A stretch of DNA of 44,580 nucleotides from assembly GCA_027082775.1 (NCBI GenBank), contig JALWUI010000159.1:1-44580 (forward strand), given 5' to 3'. This document shows, piece after piece, positions 19,853-30,435 of this stretch (the stretch's first letter is position 1; the number at the start of each line of letters is the position of its first letter). This DNA is from Candidatus Kapaibacterium sp. Its GTDB lineage: Bacteria; Bacteroidota; Ignavibacteria; Kapaibacteriales; WFXC01. The notes under the pieces are model-generated. The model saw only the letters and a program-made list of their open reading frames with translations, was not told the DNA's origin and ran no database searches. A program made the position numbers and the translations under genes.

Positions 19853-20064
19853 TGGGAGGTAAGCCGGTGTGAGCAGTGTTGTGATTTGCCCCGTTCGAGC
19901 ATAGCGTTGACCTTTGGGTGTTGGAGCGCAAACCTGCTGCGTTTGATACTGCACTACGGGTTTGCCAGGCTGAAATCTTCAGGTGCTGTGAGGCAGTTCT
20001 GCTTTGAGGGAATTCCTTTCTTTACAGCACAGCGGAATATCCGTTGTTGCGGAAGTGCCGAGGT

Positions 20065-20115
20065 GGGAGCGCCGGCTTTCGCCGGCAGAGGTTGCACGCA
20101 GAAGCGTGCGCTCCC
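20065..20115. repeat. Intergenic double-hairpin repeat, complete copy
   Basis: GGGAGC|GCCGGC-TTTC-GCCGGC|AGAGGTT|GCACGC-AGAA-GCGTGC|GCTCCC: outer stem enclosing two hairpins. Confidence 0.85.
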
Positions 20116-20128
20116 AGTAAACCCCACA

Positions 20129-20215
20129 GGGAACGCCGGCTTCAGCCGGCAAACGGTGGAACAAGGCTGCGGGTTGTCCTGCTGAAGGGAGTTGCGCACT
20201 GGAGCGTGCGTTCCC
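20129..20215. repeat. Intergenic double-hairpin repeat, second copy with longer spacer
   Basis: GGGAACG...CGTTCCC outer arms enclosing GCCGGC-TTCA-GCCGGC and CGCAC-TGGAGC-GTGCG. Confidence 0.75.
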
Positions 20216-20304
20216 GGTGGGTATGCCGTGGATCAGGGAGCAACATTATGGGGGAAAGAGCGTTAAACAGGCTGGAAAGGTAAAGAAAACAGGAGCGATA
20301 CTGA

Positions 20305-21852
20305 ATGCACTGGCAGCGATGGATGTGGCGTAGTGCCCTGTGGATCATTTTCGTTTCCCTGGCGTGGGGCATTGACCCGATTCCACCAGCGTTGTTCAAA
20401 CCAGTGACACCAGAGCGGGCAAAGAAGCATTTGCAGTTTTTGGCTTCAGATGAGCTTCAGGGACGGTCGACTCTGCGCCCGACTATCTGGATTGCGGCGC
20501 GCTACATTGCTGAACAATTTCGCCGTTTTGGACTGGAGCCGTTTCGCGATACCAGCTACTTTCACCTGTACGAACTTCGTCGTCGGTATTTGGCTTCCGT
20601 TCCGATACTGTACGTTCACCACCGTAGTGGAAAAACCGATACGCTTGCCGCCGGTCGGAACTGGCGTCCGTACTATTTCACCGCTGCGATAGCAGTGGAT
20701 TCCCTGCCGGTGGTGTTCGCTGGTTATGGAGTGTCGCTGCCCGATAGTGCCTATGATGATTATGCGCATCTGGACGTGCGGGGGAAAGCGGTGCTGGTGC
20801 TGGATGGATTGCCGGCGCCGTTGCGGCAGCGGATGAGCCGGCGAGAACAGCGACGGTATGGGGTGCGGTATAAGGCGGAGCTGGCAGCGCAATTGGGGGC
20901 AAAAGCCCTGCTGGTCGTTCGGATTCGCCGAGGGCGGGTGCGGTTAGGGGGATTTCCGTGGCCCCTGCTAAGCCATCGCATTTCCCGCCGGGCAGTACCA
21001 GCCGTTCCAGCAATGAGCATTTCACCGATCATCGTTGTCAGCTTTGGCAAAAAAGCAGCGGAAGCCGTCGTTGGCAGCCTGGATTCCTTGAGAAGCTGGC
21101 AGCGTCGAATCGATTCTACTGGAGTGCCATACACGACCACTTTCAACGGCGTCTGGCTTTCCCTGTCGGTCAGGGATACGGTGGAAAAAATTGTTGTGCC
21201 GAACGTTGTTGGTGTCCTGCGAGGAACGCTTCGTCCTGAGGAATACGTGATCGTCGGTGCACACTACGACCACATTGGAACAGGGGGGACCAAAGCAGAT
21301 ACGATCTACAATGGAGCGGATGATAATGCTTCGGGAACCACTGGGTTGCTGTTGTTAGCAGAAGCGTTTGCACAGGTCAAACACCCACCGCTGCGCAGTA
21401 TCCTGTTTGTCGCCTTTAGCGGTGAAGAGATGGGCTTGCTGGGCTCGAGAGCGTTTGTCAACGACTCCACCGTCCCCGTTGATCGGATTGTTGCGATGCT
21501 GAATATGGATATGATTTCGCGCAACCATCCGGATACCCTGCACGTGGGCGGTGTAGATCTTGCGCCGACGTTGCAAAAGATACTGGAGACAGAAAATCAG
21601 CATCTGACTCGCCCCTTTGTGCTGCTTTACGATATCGATGCGTTTATGGGACGCAGCGATCAGGCGAATTTCATCGAGAAAAACATTCCTTCGTTGTTTT
21701 TCTTTACCGGACTCCACGAGGATTACCATCAGGTCGATGATGAGGTGGACAAAGTGAATTTTGAGAAATTGGCTCACGTGGCGCGCCTGGTGGGGCGAGT
21801 GCTGTGGCAAATTGTTCACAATGCAGCGCCCATTCCATTTGGTGGGCAGTAG
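20305..21852 (+). CDS. M28 family metallopeptidase with PA-like insert, secreted
   Basis: VGAHYDHIG, YNGADDNASGTTGLLLLAEAF, FVAFSGEEMGLLGSRAFV. Confidence 0.92.
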   Translation: MHWQRWMWRSALWIIFVSLAWGIDPIPPALFKPVTPERAKKHLQFLASDELQGRSTLRPTIWIAARYIAEQFRRFGLEPFRDTSYFHLYELRRRYLASVPILYVHHRSGKTDTLAAGRNWRPYYFTAAIAVDSLPVVFAGYGVSLPDSAYDDYAHLDVRGKAVLVLDGLPAPLRQRMSRREQRRYGVRYKAELAAQLGAKALLVVRIRRGRVRLGGFPWPLLSHRISRRAVPAVPAMSISPIIVVSFGKKAAEAVVGSLDSLRSWQRRIDSTGVPYTTTFNGVWLSLSVRDTVEKIVVPNVVGVLRGTLRPEEYVIVGAHYDHIGTGGTKADTIYNGADDNASGTTGLLLLAEAFAQVKHPPLRSILFVAFSGEEMGLLGSRAFVNDSTVPVDRIVAMLNMDMISRNHPDTLHVGGVDLAPTLQKILETENQHLTRPFVLLYDIDAFMGRSDQANFIEKNIPSLFFFTGLHEDYHQVDDEVDKVNFEKLAHVARLVGRVLWQIVHNAAPIPFGGQ

Positions 21853-21966
21853 GGTATTTAAACTTTTTCGGGCTGAATAAGAGTCTAATAGTAACGCTTT
21901 CAGAAAATTGGGGATTACTCCTGGTGATTTCGGGTTTTGTTCAACAAACAAATGGAGCGTAGCGCG

Positions 21967-22707
21967 ATGAAAAGGTACAGGAAATGGGTATTCGCCGTTT
22001 TTAGCATCCTGGCTTTGTTAGTGTGGGGTGGGATTACCAGTTGTGATCGCCTGCCGACGCAGCCTCAGCAGACGTTCGTGGGAGATGAAGAAATCGCTAA
22101 TGTTGTCGTTGAAGATTGGGAGATCCCAAATCCTGAGGTCAAGGTGGATCTTGCCAGAGGCGATGGTTCCATCCTGCATCATCCTCGATATGTTCCTTTT
22201 CGTCTGGGATGTATTCTCCGGAAATTGCACCTGACGCGTGAGCAATGGGATTCGGTCAAAACGTATTTGCGCGAATATCGCGCCTGCACCTGGGAAGTAC
22301 GCGATTCCGTGCGGCGAGCAGCGCGTCCGATTCTGGAAGAATATCGCCAGCAACTCCGGGAAATTCTCCAGCAATACCGCAATGGCGAAATTAATCGGGA
22401 TTCGCTGTTTGCCCTGATTCGAGAGTTGCGCCAATCGCTGGTTGAAGCTTTCTCAGATCTGCGGCAGTGGGCACGTCAGCAGATGGAAAATTGCAAGGAA
22501 GTGCTCTTTGAAAAGATTCGGTCGATTCTTACCGATGAGCAGAAGGAAATCTGGGATGAGTGGGTGGATAACGGCGGCAGTTGCGGCGATCACTGGCGCC
22601 GATGGCGGCGGGATCACGGTCGATGGGGACACGGCGGCGACCATGGTCGGTGGGATCGTGATCGGGACCACGGTCGGCACGGTGGACACTGGCGTCGCGG
22701 CGGATAA
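21967..22707 (+). CDS. Lipoprotein with Spy/CpxP-like helical domain and His/Gly/Arg/Trp-rich tail
   Basis: GGITSCDRLP lipobox; LTREQW...LTDEQKEIWDEW; tail DHWRRWRRDHGRWGHGGDHGRWDRDRDHGRHGGHWRRGG. Confidence 0.65.
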   Translation: MKRYRKWVFAVFSILALLVWGGITSCDRLPTQPQQTFVGDEEIANVVVEDWEIPNPEVKVDLARGDGSILHHPRYVPFRLGCILRKLHLTREQWDSVKTYLREYRACTWEVRDSVRRAARPILEEYRQQLREILQQYRNGEINRDSLFALIRELRQSLVEAFSDLRQWARQQMENCKEVLFEKIRSILTDEQKEIWDEWVDNGGSCGDHWRRWRRDHGRWGHGGDHGRWDRDRDHGRHGGHWRRGG

Positions 22708-22740
22708 TTCAGTAAAAAAGTTGCTGGCGTAAAGATTGAT

Positions 22741-22773
22741 AGCCTCGGGAAGCGAGCTTCTCGAGGCTTTTTT
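22741..22773 (+). terminator. Rho-independent terminator
   Basis: AGCCTCGGGAAGC-GA-GCTTCTCGAGGCT followed by TTTTT. Confidence 0.9.
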
Positions 22774-22780
22774 GTTTCCA

Positions 22781-23644
22781 CTATCGAAGAAAGAGCCATA
22801 TGTAGCCAAACGTTGCGGGGGCGCAGAACAGCGCGCTATCAAAACGGTCCAGAAATCCGCCGTGTCCCGGAAAGAACTGGGAACTATCTTTGACCCCCGC
22901 TTTGCGCTTGAGGAGAGATTCTGTAAGATCACCGATCGGACCGATAACGCTAACCATTGCGCCTAAAACAAACCAGTGATACTGCGGTAGTGCAGGGAGG
23001 AGAAGGGAGCCAGCAATCCCAAAAGCGAGGGTGCCGCCGATGAAACCGGCGATTGCGCCTTCCCACGTTTTTTTGGGACTCACCGCAGGTGCTAATTTCC
23101 GCTTCCCCCATTGCCGACCGGCGAACTACGCAGCGGAATCACTGATCCAGATAGTGGCAAACAGTGCGATGATGAGCTTTGCCCCTGCGCGGTCAGGGGA
23201 GCCAATCATTGCAAGCATTGCCGCATCAGAGAGCTCAAAAACGAAGCGGAGCACCAGAAGGAGGGAAAGCGAAAGACCAACATAAAGAACACTGAATACA
23301 GATCCAGCGACAGCAAGAGCAGCATTTCGGTGGGGCTTGTATAGCACGAACGTGGCAGAGAGGATCACACTTCCGGAGAGGAAGAAAGCCAGTGGTTCGA
23401 GAGAGTGATCTGTGATCGACAGTTCGGGAAAGAACAGAAGTGGCAGGAAGAGGTTCCAGGCAAGAACCGGAAAGGAAGCGATGCGGATGTCCATTTTGCG
23501 GAACAGGGCTATCAACTCCAGAGAGCTTCCCAGAATCAGCAGTTCTACGGCGACAAACCAGAGCCATCCGCCGGTCCAGACGATCCAGACAAAGATCGGG
23601 ATTCCAACAACAGCGGTCAGAATTCGTATCCATAGTTCCCGCAT
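22781..23644 (-). pseudogene. cdsA: Phosphatidate cytidylyltransferase interrupted by an in-frame TAG (23126-23128)
   Basis: MRELWIRILTAVVGIPIFVWIV...[40 protein letters not shown]...IGPIGDLTESLLKRKAGVKDSSQFFPGHGGFLDRFDS; same frame before and after the stop. Confidence 0.85.
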
Positions 23645-23730
23645 TGGTACTGCTGGATTGTTGAACAAGTGAAGCGCAAAAGTACAGATTTCCGGGCAAC
23701 AGAGCATAATGAACAAGGGAAAGGAAGAGG

Positions 23731-24474
23731 ATGAGGGTTTCAACACTCCTGGTTTTTGAAGGAACAGAGCCGCATCGGGCGTCGATCGAGGAATGGTTTC
23801 ATAAGCAGCAGGTGCCTTTTCAGAGTGTAAACGCTCAGGAGTTTGGGAAGCGAGCACAGGAGATTGAACAATGGCGTCGCGCGGCTGAGCAACCGGTCGT
23901 TCTCGACTTTCGATGGAACCTTGCCCTGCAATACGGTGCTTTGTCCGATCCTGTGCTGAATCAGTTTGCTACGACTCCAGAATCTGTCTGGATTCTTTCC
24001 AGTTCCCCGTTGCTCCTTACAGCGGAGCTGGCAGCCGCACTACGGTCTCCGTTTGTTGCTCGATTCAACGGGCTACCGACGTTTTTCCCGGATGCTGCCG
24101 TGGTCGAAGTGATGCTCCCCGACGCCGATGCAGCAAAGGTTCGGTTTCTGGAAGAATACTTTAAGCTGCTGGGGAAAGAGGTCGAAGTCGTGGGTGATAC
24201 GGTCTGTTTTACCGGTCCTCGAGTGCTGGCAATGATCATCAACGAAGCCTACTTTTGTTTGCAGGAGCGCGTTGCATCGGCGGCGGATATTGACACGGCG
24301 ATGAAGCTGGGGACGAATTATCCCCGGGGACCAGTGGAATGGGGAGAGCAAATAGGGCTGGATTGCGTCTGTGCTATGCTGGACGCGCTGTATGCTTACT
24401 ACCATCAGGAGCGGTACCGTTGTGCACTCCTGCTGCGGCGTCAGGCGGTGCAAAAGAATGGACGGATGTCGTAG
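23731..24474 (+). CDS. 3-hydroxyacyl-CoA dehydrogenase C-terminal-domain protein, degenerate N-terminus
   Basis: GPRVLAMIINEAYFCLQERVASAADIDTAMKLGTNYPRGPVEWGEQIGLD; no GxGxxG in N-terminal half. Confidence 0.85.
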   Translation: MRVSTLLVFEGTEPHRASIEEWFHKQQVPFQSVNAQEFGKRAQEIEQWRRAAEQPVVLDFRWNLALQYGALSDPVLNQFATTPESVWILSSSPLLLTAELAAALRSPFVARFNGLPTFFPDAAVVEVMLPDADAAKVRFLEEYFKLLGKEVEVVGDTVCFTGPRVLAMIINEAYFCLQERVASAADIDTAMKLGTNYPRGPVEWGEQIGLDCVCAMLDALYAYYHQERYRCALLLRRQAVQKNGRMS

Positions 24475-24488
24475 ATTGCTTTTGCCGC

Positions 24489-25733
24489 TTATTCATATCG
24501 AAGGGCTTCCACCGGATCGAGTCGAGCCGCTTTCCACGCCGGATAAGATCCAAAGATCACACCTAACAGCGTACAGATGAGCACGCTACCAATGATCCAG
24601 TTCAGTGGCAGGACCAGTTGGAATCCTAAGGAAGAGCCCACAAGGGCAGCGGCAATGCCGCCCAGCACAATGCCGGCAATGCCACCCAGTTGAGAGAGAG
24701 TTAATGCTTCCAGCACGAACTGGGTCAGGATGTGACGAACCTTTGCCCCCACGGCTTTACGGAGACCAATTTCCCGTGTCCGTTCCTGCACGGCTACCAG
24801 CATAATGTTCATAATCCCAATGCCAGCCGCCAGCAGGGCAATGATCCCGGTTCCAAGTCCGAAAATCTGGAGGTATTGCATAAAGCTGTCAAACTGCGAG
24901 CCGATCGCTTCGTTTGTTTGCACTTCAAAGTTGTTTTCTTCCCACGGTTTCAAATTTCGCAAGCCGCGCAAAATTGCGATTGCCTGGTCGATCATTTCCT
25001 GTAAGCTCTCCGCAGAGGGAGCTTCCACGTAGAGTGCGAATGAGCGCCATCGTGCCGGAACATTCTGGCTAAAGTAGCGGAGGAAAATGGTTGCGGGGAC
25101 AAAGACGACTTTATCGAGACTTTGTCCCATCACATTCCCACGCGCTTTCAGAACGCCGACCACTTGCAACCGTCTTCCCCGGATGAAAATGTGCTGTCCC
25201 AGCGGGGAAGAAGCGGGAAAGAGCGATCGGACTACATCGGCGCCGACCACAGCAATTGGGCGGTTCAGCAGCAGATCTTCATCCGTGATGGGACGTCCTT
25301 CTTCAATATCCAGCCGGTTTGCAAGGAAAAAGCCGCCATCCACGCCGTAGAGGGTGAAATCATTGTCTGTGGTCTGTTCTTCATACTTGATCCGAACCCC
25401 TGAAATATCGGCAGCGAAGCCAACGGCGCGGGCATACGGTTGCATTCGTTCTTTGAATTTCATCGCTTCTTGAAGGGTAATGGGCGGGCGATTCCGGTAT
25501 CGCCGCCACGCTCGATGCCCAACGACAAAGGAAGGACGGCGGTCGATCCGAAAAGTGTTTTGTCCAAGTTCCAGGATCTGAGAGGATACCGTGTGCTCCA
25601 GGGAGGTCACTAAGGTTCCGGACCCCATCAGGGCAAAAATACCGATGGCAATGCTGAGGAGTGTCAGGAACGCTCGCAATTTGTTCGAGCGGATGGAAAA
25701 AAGTGCCTGCAAAATGCTTTCTCGTAAAACCAT
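24489..25733 (-). CDS. ABC transporter permease (MacB/FtsX type)
   Basis: LRAFLTLLSIAIGIFALMGSG...[30 protein letters not shown]...[12 protein letters not shown]. Confidence 0.92.
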   Translation of the reverse strand: MVLRESILQALFSIRSNKLRAFLTLLSIAIGIFALMGSGTLVTSLEHTVSSQILELGQNTFRIDRRPSFVVGHRAWRRYRNRPPITLQEAMKFKERMQPYARAVGFAADISGVRIKYEEQTTDNDFTLYGVDGGFFLANRLDIEEGRPITDEDLLLNRPIAVVGADVVRSLFPASSPLGQHIFIRGRRLQVVGVLKARGNVMGQSLDKVVFVPATIFLRYFSQNVPARWRSFALYVEAPSAESLQEMIDQAIAILRGLRNLKPWEENNFEVQTNEAIGSQFDSFMQYLQIFGLGTGIIALLAAGIGIMNIMLVAVQERTREIGLRKAVGAKVRHILTQFVLEALTLSQLGGIAGIVLGGIAAALVGSSLGFQLVLPLNWIIGSVLICTLLGVIFGSYPAWKAARLDPVEALRYE

Positions 25734-25764
25734 CGATTGTGTTCCCTGTGACTTTCCAGACCGG

Positions 25765-27030
25765 TTATTCGTACCGCAATGCTTCCACCGGATCGAGCCG
25801 GGCAGCGCGAAGTGCTGGGGCGAAGCCTGCCAGAACGCCGACCAGCACCGCGACCAGAAGCGCAATCCCCATCAAATGGGGCGGAATGATGGATGCTGTA
25901 AAGCCCAGATCGCCGGGGAAAAGGAGAAATTTTGCTCCGGCGATCGCGCCCTGAGACAAAAGCAGAGCAATGACAGCACCGGCAGTACTCAGCAGTGCTG
26001 CTTCGATCAGAAATTGCAGTAAGATTGCTCGCCGCTTTGCCCCTACGGCTTTACGCAGCCCAATTTCTCGCGTCCGTTCCACCACCGAAACGAACATAAT
26101 GTTCATAATGCCGATGATACCTACCAGGAAAGATAGACCGGTCATTCCAATCCCGATACCCCAGATCGCAATGCGGATGGTTCGCACCTGTTGTTCGAAA
26201 GCATCGATGGAGTTGATCGAGAAATTGTCTGGTTCCCATGGAGCCAGATTGCGAACTTTGCGCATCACCATTCGCGCTTCTTCCGTAACCTCTGGCAGCA
26301 ACGATTGCGACGGGGCTTTTACCACCAGCGTGTAATTGGAGAAGTTGGTACTGTGTAACAGTTGGAACACTCGAAAGGGGATATAGACCGCATTGTCCCC
26401 CCAGTCGCTGATCAGCGTTCCCCGCTTTTTGAGAATTCCGATGACCCGGAATTTTTTGCCTCTGTAGAAAATCGTTTGTCCCAGAGGATTCTGGTTCGGA
26501 AAAAGCTCTTGCCACACATTGTATCCCAGAACGGCTACGTAGCTGGCAGTCAGGTCTTCAATGGGGGCGAGAAACCGTCCTGCTTCGATGCTGTTTGCCA
26601 CTTCCCAGTCGTTGTCACTGGTAGTGCCGATAATCCCAATGCCACTGATGGAGTTTTCTGCTGATCGAACGGTCTGTCCCCAGGCGTTACCCCGCGGATA
26701 TGCTCGCTCTGCCAGGGTCAACTGCGCAATGGCAGCTCGAATCTGCCGAATGGTAATCGGCGGGCGCTTGCGCGCCTCCCGCCACGGCGTTCGTCCCGTC
26801 CAGTCGAATTTGTGAATGTAAATGACTTCGTAGCCAAGACTGCTAATCGTTCGTTCCCACGCAGAATCCAGTCCATCCAGAAACCAGCCCATCAGGACGA
26901 CAAAGGTGACACCGATAACAACGCCCAGCGTGGTGAGCAGGGAGCGAACCCGGTTGGCGGCAATGGCAGCGACAGCAATACGGATGCTTTCGCCAAATTC
27001 TGCCAGAATGTTCAGTGTGCGTTGCATCAT
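25765..27030 (-). CDS. ABC transporter permease (MacB/FtsX type)
   Basis: [22 protein letters not shown]...[30 protein letters not shown]...[12 protein letters not shown]. Confidence 0.92.
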   Translation of the reverse strand: MMQRTLNILAEFGESIRIAVAAIAANRVRSLLTTLGVVIGVTFVVLMGWFLDGLDSAWERTISSLGYEVIYIHKFDWTGRTPWREARKRPPITIRQIRAAIAQLTLAERAYPRGNAWGQTVRSAENSISGIGIIGTTSDNDWEVANSIEAGRFLAPIEDLTASYVAVLGYNVWQELFPNQNPLGQTIFYRGKKFRVIGILKKRGTLISDWGDNAVYIPFRVFQLLHSTNFSNYTLVVKAPSQSLLPEVTEEARMVMRKVRNLAPWEPDNFSINSIDAFEQQVRTIRIAIWGIGIGMTGLSFLVGIIGIMNIMFVSVVERTREIGLRKAVGAKRRAILLQFLIEAALLSTAGAVIALLLSQGAIAGAKFLLFPGDLGFTASIIPPHLMGIALLVAVLVGVLAGFAPALRAARLDPVEALRYE

Positions 27031-27728
27031 ACCGGTATGCTGCTGGTTTTGCTTTCTTCTTTCTGAATTTGACCATCCAGAATGTGGATAATGCGGTTAG
27101 CGTGTTGGGCAACGTGTGGTTCGTGGGTGACGAGAATGATGGTATTTCCCTGACGCCACAGTTCATCGAACAGCGCTAAGATTTCAGCGCCTGTACGACT
27201 ATCCAGGTTGCCGGTAGGTTCGTCGGCTAAAAGAAGCGAGGGATTGTTGATTAACGCGCGGGCAATAGCAACTCGCTGCCGTTGTCCCCCCGATAGCTCA
27301 TTGGGTTTGTGAAAGAGCCGATCTCCTAATCCCACTTTTTCCAGCATAGCCACAGCGCGCTCGTAACGTTCGTCGGCTGGAACTCCTGCATAGATAAGGG
27401 GAAGTTCGACATTGCGCACCGCCGTATAGCGCGGTAGCAGGTGGAAGGTCTGGAAGACAAAGCCGATTTTTTTGTTCCGGATTTCTGCCAGTTCATTGTC
27501 GTCCAGATCGCTGACGTCCTCGCCTTCCAGAAAGTATCGTCCCGAGGTAGGGGTATCCAGACAGCCGATGATGTTCATCAGGGTAGATTTACCGGAGCCT
27601 GATGGACCCATAATCGCGACGTATTCGTTGGGTTCAATCGAAAGTGTAACGCCGCGCAGCGCCCGGACCACCTCTTCTCCCATCTGGTATTCCCGGACGA
27701 TATTTTCCAGGTGAATGAGCGTGTTCAT
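27027..27728 (-). CDS. ABC transporter ATP-binding protein (LolD/MacB-like)
   Basis: [15 protein letters not shown] Walker [16 protein letters not shown] signature, [11 protein letters not shown] Walker B. Confidence 0.95.
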   Translation of the reverse strand: MNTLIHLENIVREYQMGEEVVRALRGVTLSIEPNEYVAIMGPSGSGKSTLMNIIGCLDTPTSGRYFLEGEDVSDLDDNELAEIRNKKIGFVFQTFHLLPRYTAVRNVELPLIYAGVPADERYERAVAMLEKVGLGDRLFHKPNELSGGQRQRVAIARALINNPSLLLADEPTGNLDSRTGAEILALFDELWRQGNTIILVTHEPHVAQHANRIIHILDGQIQKEESKTSSIPV

Positions 27729-29053
27729 TGTTCACTCTTTCGTTCGTTCCGCTTTGCTTGTTGCCATCGCTTTCTGGACTTGCGTCCGGATTTGTTCTGA
27801 ATAATCAATTTGCTCCCGTCTTTGAGTCGCCGGGCAATGGCGGTGAAACTGCCCGTTACCACCTCTGTTCCTTCCTCCAGTCCCTCCACGATTTCAATGT
27901 AGTTCCCATCGCTGATGCCAGTAACCACCCGAACCATTTTCGCATAACCGTTGTCATTAACAAAGACGACCGTCGGCGGATGCTGCTGTTGCGGTTTTTT
28001 GTTTCCCGGACCACCTTTTTTCCCTTGCCACATCGGTCGTTGGGACCGGCGCACCGTAACCGCCTGGAGTGGCACTGCCAGCACGTTTTCTTTCTTTTCA
28101 GTTTGAATTTCCGCCGTGCAGGTCATACCGGGACGCATCCGGGGATCAGTTTCCAGCAGACGAATTTCTACCTTGAACAGCACCAGATCTTCGTTGCTTC
28201 CGCCGGGACCCTGCGAAATGGGGGCGTTGCCAACGTGCAATACCACCCCCCGGAACTTCTGGTTGGACAATGCGTCCAGTTCCACGAAGGCGGTATCGCC
28301 TGGCTCAATAAGCACAACGTCGTTTTCATCAACCTCCACTTCGGCATTGATCGTGTGGAGATCGGCGATCCGCATAATTTCCGTTCCCTGCATTTGAGCG
28401 GTTCCCACCACTTTTTCCCCTTTTTCAACGGGAAGAGCAATCACTACTCCGTCGATAGGGGAATAGATCTGGGTGCGCTGGAGACTCAGTTCTGCTTGCT
28501 TGAGCGATGCCCGAGCACGTTCATACTGCTTCAAACTGGCCTGGTACCGGGCTTGTGCCTGCTGGAAACGCGCCTTTGCCTGATCCAGCTCTTCCTGCGA
28601 GGCAAATTCTTTTTTGTAAAGCTGGAGTGTGCGGTCCAGCATTGCCTTAGCGTTTTCCAGCTCGGCTTTCGCAACTTCAATGTCCGATTTTGCTGCTTCT
28701 GCTGCTGCCCGAAGTTGTTCCACCTGGGTTTCCACAATGTCAGGTTTGATCCGAACTAACAGTTGCCCTTTGCGGACGGTGTCTCCCTCTTCAACTCCCA
28801 GAAAAATAATTTCGCCGCTGGTTTCCGAAGAAATTTTGACTTCCGTCTCCGGCTTAATGGTTCCAGTCACCGTCACCGTCTGAATGATGGTACGGCGCTG
28901 CACCGGTTCGACGGTAACCGGGGTTCCCTCTTCCCGGTGGGCGGAGACGTAGAAGATAAAGCTGAGAATAAGGAGTATGATGACACTGAGTCCAATCCAG
29001 AGTTGCCGCTTTTTCCGACGTTTGCGTACGCGTTTGTTTTCTGCTGTTGCCAT
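27725..29053 (-). CDS. Periplasmic adaptor subunit (RND/MacA/HlyD family)
   Basis: [53 protein letters not shown]; coiled-coil hairpin. Confidence 0.92.
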   Translation of the reverse strand: MATAENKRVRKRRKKRQLWIGLSVIILLILSFIFYVSAHREEGTPVTVEPVQRRTIIQTVTVTGTIKPETEVKISSETSGEIIFLGVEEGDTVRKGQLLVRIKPDIVETQVEQLRAAAEAAKSDIEVAKAELENAKAMLDRTLQLYKKEFASQEELDQAKARFQQAQARYQASLKQYERARASLKQAELSLQRTQIYSPIDGVVIALPVEKGEKVVGTAQMQGTEIMRIADLHTINAEVEVDENDVVLIEPGDTAFVELDALSNQKFRGVVLHVGNAPISQGPGGSNEDLVLFKVEIRLLETDPRMRPGMTCTAEIQTEKKENVLAVPLQAVTVRRSQRPMWQGKKGGPGNKKPQQQHPPTVVFVNDNGYAKMVRVVTGISDGNYIEIVEGLEEGTEVVTGSFTAIARRLKDGSKLIIQNKSGRKSRKRWQQAKRNERKSEQ

Positions 29054-29082
29054 CGTTCGCTCGCTTTATTGGGACTTCGTTT

Positions 29083-30435
29083 TTACGGTTCAGTTCCGGT
29101 GAGCATCTTCAGTTGGTATTGGGCTTTTAGATAGTTGAACAGAGCAGTCAGGTAGTTCACTTTTGCGGATGTGAATTGCGAGTTTGCCTGTGCGTATTCT
29201 GCTAAGGAAATTTTACCCACATCCAGGCGCTCCTGAGCACTGGCATAATTCAGGCGAGCAGCATCTAAGGCAAGGGTTGCTGCCTGAAGTTCTCGTTCGC
29301 TGGCGTCCAGTTGCAGGAATGCCTGTTCAATATCCGCAGCGATTTGTTGCTCGATCTGTCGCAGTTCCAGTTCTCGCTGCATCCGCTGAACATTCGCTGA
29401 TTGAATCTGTTCATTGGTGCGGAAGTTATCGAAGATCGGTACGCGCAAAGATAGTCCAACGAAGGTGCGTCCTAAGCGGTCGAAATCTCGAAGCTCGCTG
29501 TTTGCCCACGACCAGGAAAGCGCAGCAGAAAGGCTGGGGAAGTAACCGCTGCGCGCTACGGTCAGCGATGCGTTGGCAATTGCCAGTTGCTTTTGAGCTG
29601 CAAGGTAGTCCGGACGACGGCTCAATGCTTGCTGATAGACCGTCTGGAAAGTTCCTATGCGCTGACGGAAATCCTGCATCATCGCTGCAGTTACCGTATC
29701 TGGCAAGCCGGCGGATGAAAATTCCACCGGTAAAGTGGGAGAAAGACCGATGAGACTGAGCAGCTTTGCTTTCGCAAGGGTGAGCTGGTTTTTGGCTTGA
29801 ACCAGTGCTAATTGTTTCTGCGCTACCTGCGCCTGTTGCTGATACAAAGCCGGTTTGGCAATGCGACCGGCTTCGTATTGCGCCTCCAGTTTGCGAAGCT
29901 GCGTTTCCGCTGTTTCCAAGTCCGCTTTGCGAAGATCGATGAGTCGGTAGGATTTCTGGACTTCGAGAAACTGGTCATAGACCTGCTGAAAAACGCGCCG
30001 GCGAGTGTCAGCCGCTTGTAACTCCGTCGCCTGAAGCTGGTCCTGTGCCTGCGCAAATTGGGCTTCGCGAGCAAAGCCGTCGAAGAGCGGAAGAGAAGCG
30101 TTGACACTGAGCGAATAGGAATTGGCAGGTGAGCGTGGAACCGGGATCAATTGCCCGCCGATATTTACGAATTGCTGTTGCTGTTGATCCAGGCGGCGGG
30201 AATACCCGGCGCTGAGAGAAAGACCGGGAAGATACCGCCCGAAAGCGGCGGTGAGACGGGCACCGGCGCCCAGTAATTGGGCTTCTGCCCGCTGGATGTC
30301 CAGATTGTTTTCTCGCGCTAATTGGAGGCATTCTTGCAGGGTTAAAACCTTTGGACCTTTACCCTGAATCTGTGCGCTGCTACCGGCAACGCTCAGCAGC
30401 ATTCCTGCGACGATCGCAATAATTCTCTGAATCAT
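29083..30435 (-). CDS. TolC family outer membrane efflux protein
   Basis: LTLQECLQLARENNLDIQRAEAQLLGA...duplicated helical repeats. Confidence 0.92.
   Translation of the reverse strand: MIQRIIAIVAGMLLSVAGSSAQIQGKGPKVLTLQECLQLARENNLDIQRAEAQLLGAGARLTAAFGRYLPGLSLSAGYSRRLDQQQQQFVNIGGQLIPVPRSPANSYSLSVNASLPLFDGFAREAQFAQAQDQLQATELQAADTRRRVFQQVYDQFLEVQKSYRLIDLRKADLETAETQLRKLEAQYEAGRIAKPALYQQQAQVAQKQLALVQAKNQLTLAKAKLLSLIGLSPTLPVEFSSAGLPDTVTAAMMQDFRQRIGTFQTVYQQALSRRPDYLAAQKQLAIANASLTVARSGYFPSLSAALSWSWANSELRDFDRLGRTFVGLSLRVPIFDNFRTNEQIQSANVQRMQRELELRQIEQQIAADIEQAFLQLDASERELQAATLALDAARLNYASAQERLDVGKISLAEYAQANSQFTSAKVNYLTALFNYLKAQYQLKMLTGTEP

Noticed and set aside
19954-20199. Short ORFs such as LPAKAGAPTSALPQQ
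   Set aside because: Translations of the intergenic palindromic repeats, not genes
23126-23128. Genome-wide TAG recoding as explanation for the cdsA amber
   Set aside because: Several intact genes in the window (fbp, M28, subtilase) end at TAG with no plausible extension needed
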